21,737 nt of DNA, taken from an uncultured Collinsella sp. (GTDB lineage: Bacteria > Actinomycetota > Coriobacteriia > Coriobacteriales > Coriobacteriaceae). Numbering within the stretch: the stretch's first letter is position 1; the number at the start of each line of letters is the position of its first letter. The stretch is from positions 1 through 21,737 of the forward strand of contig CAMQJB010000037.1 of NCBI GenBank assembly GCA_947002045.1. The letters are read 5' to 3'. Position numbers and translations under genes: made by a program. This document shows positions 21,714 through 21,737 of the stretch, piece by piece. The notes below the pieces were generated by a model. That model was not told where the DNA came from. It ran no database searches and worked only from the letters and a program-made list of their open reading frames with translations.

Positions 21714-21737
21714 CTACATTCCCAATGGCGGCTCGGT

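Noticed and set aside
21714..21737. Possible 3' end of a minus-strand coding gene at the right edge
   Set aside because: Eight codons ending in TAG are too few to tell coding from chance. Only the terminator next to it is supported.
1..21737. CRISPR array, tRNA, rRNA, insertion sequence or prophage
   Set aside because: No spaced direct repeats, no cloverleaf, no transposase or integrase motifs and no terminal inverted repeats were seen in reading both strands.

Overview
This window looks like chromosomal housekeeping DNA from a high-GC Gram-positive bacterium. The best guess is a gut member of the Coriobacteriia, Collinsella-like. The lineage call is inference from protein style, strong GC bias at third codon positions (long spurious antisense reading frames everywhere), strong Shine-Dalgarno sites, an LTA-synthase-type enzyme and the absence of outer-membrane genes. 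No database search was possible. I see no phage, insertion sequence, CRISPR array, rRNA or tRNA.

Layout, left to right. (1) 1-3389, minus strand: a peptide/nickel-type ABC importer, with lipoprotein, first permease and a second permease cut by the left edge. The lipoprotein and first permease are separated by a gap with three hairpins. (2) 3390-3754: regulatory gap with a candidate promoter and nested inverted repeats. (3) 3755-8509, minus strand: a tight operon ybaK-murJ-uvrC. (4) 8643-11522, minus strand: uvrA with its own terminator. (5) 11716-13869, plus strand: a membrane LTA-synthase-like sulfatase-fold enzyme, divergent from uvrA. (6) 14015-16261, plus strand: an Mrp-type Fe-S carrier ATPase directly abutting a BaiN/HI0933-like flavoprotein. 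(7) 16342-17982, plus strand: a second, unrelated FAD-dependent dehydrogenase (COG2509 type). (8) 18048-21555, minus strand: coaE, a small membrane-anchored lytic transglycosylase, and uvrB. A strong terminator at the right edge belongs to a gene outside the window.

Two themes run through the genes. All three subunits of the UvrABC nucleotide excision repair nuclease lie within 16.5 kb but in different transcription units. Cell-envelope functions are mixed among them: lipid II flippase, polymer synthase and lytic transglycosylase.

The most striking sequence signal is a 144-bp insertion (14912-15055) in the Rossmann helix of the BaiN-like gene, ending in poly-C/poly-G runs. Its first 46 bases are a degraded, ungapped copy of the 46 bases just after it, so I read it as a sequencing/assembly artefact and not a new element. 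The best biological leads are the acidic N-terminal tail of MurJ with three copies of a P-[DG]-E-T-A-V-[FY]-L motif, and a UvrC with a rearranged cysteine cluster. I did not find a convincing undescribed multi-gene system.
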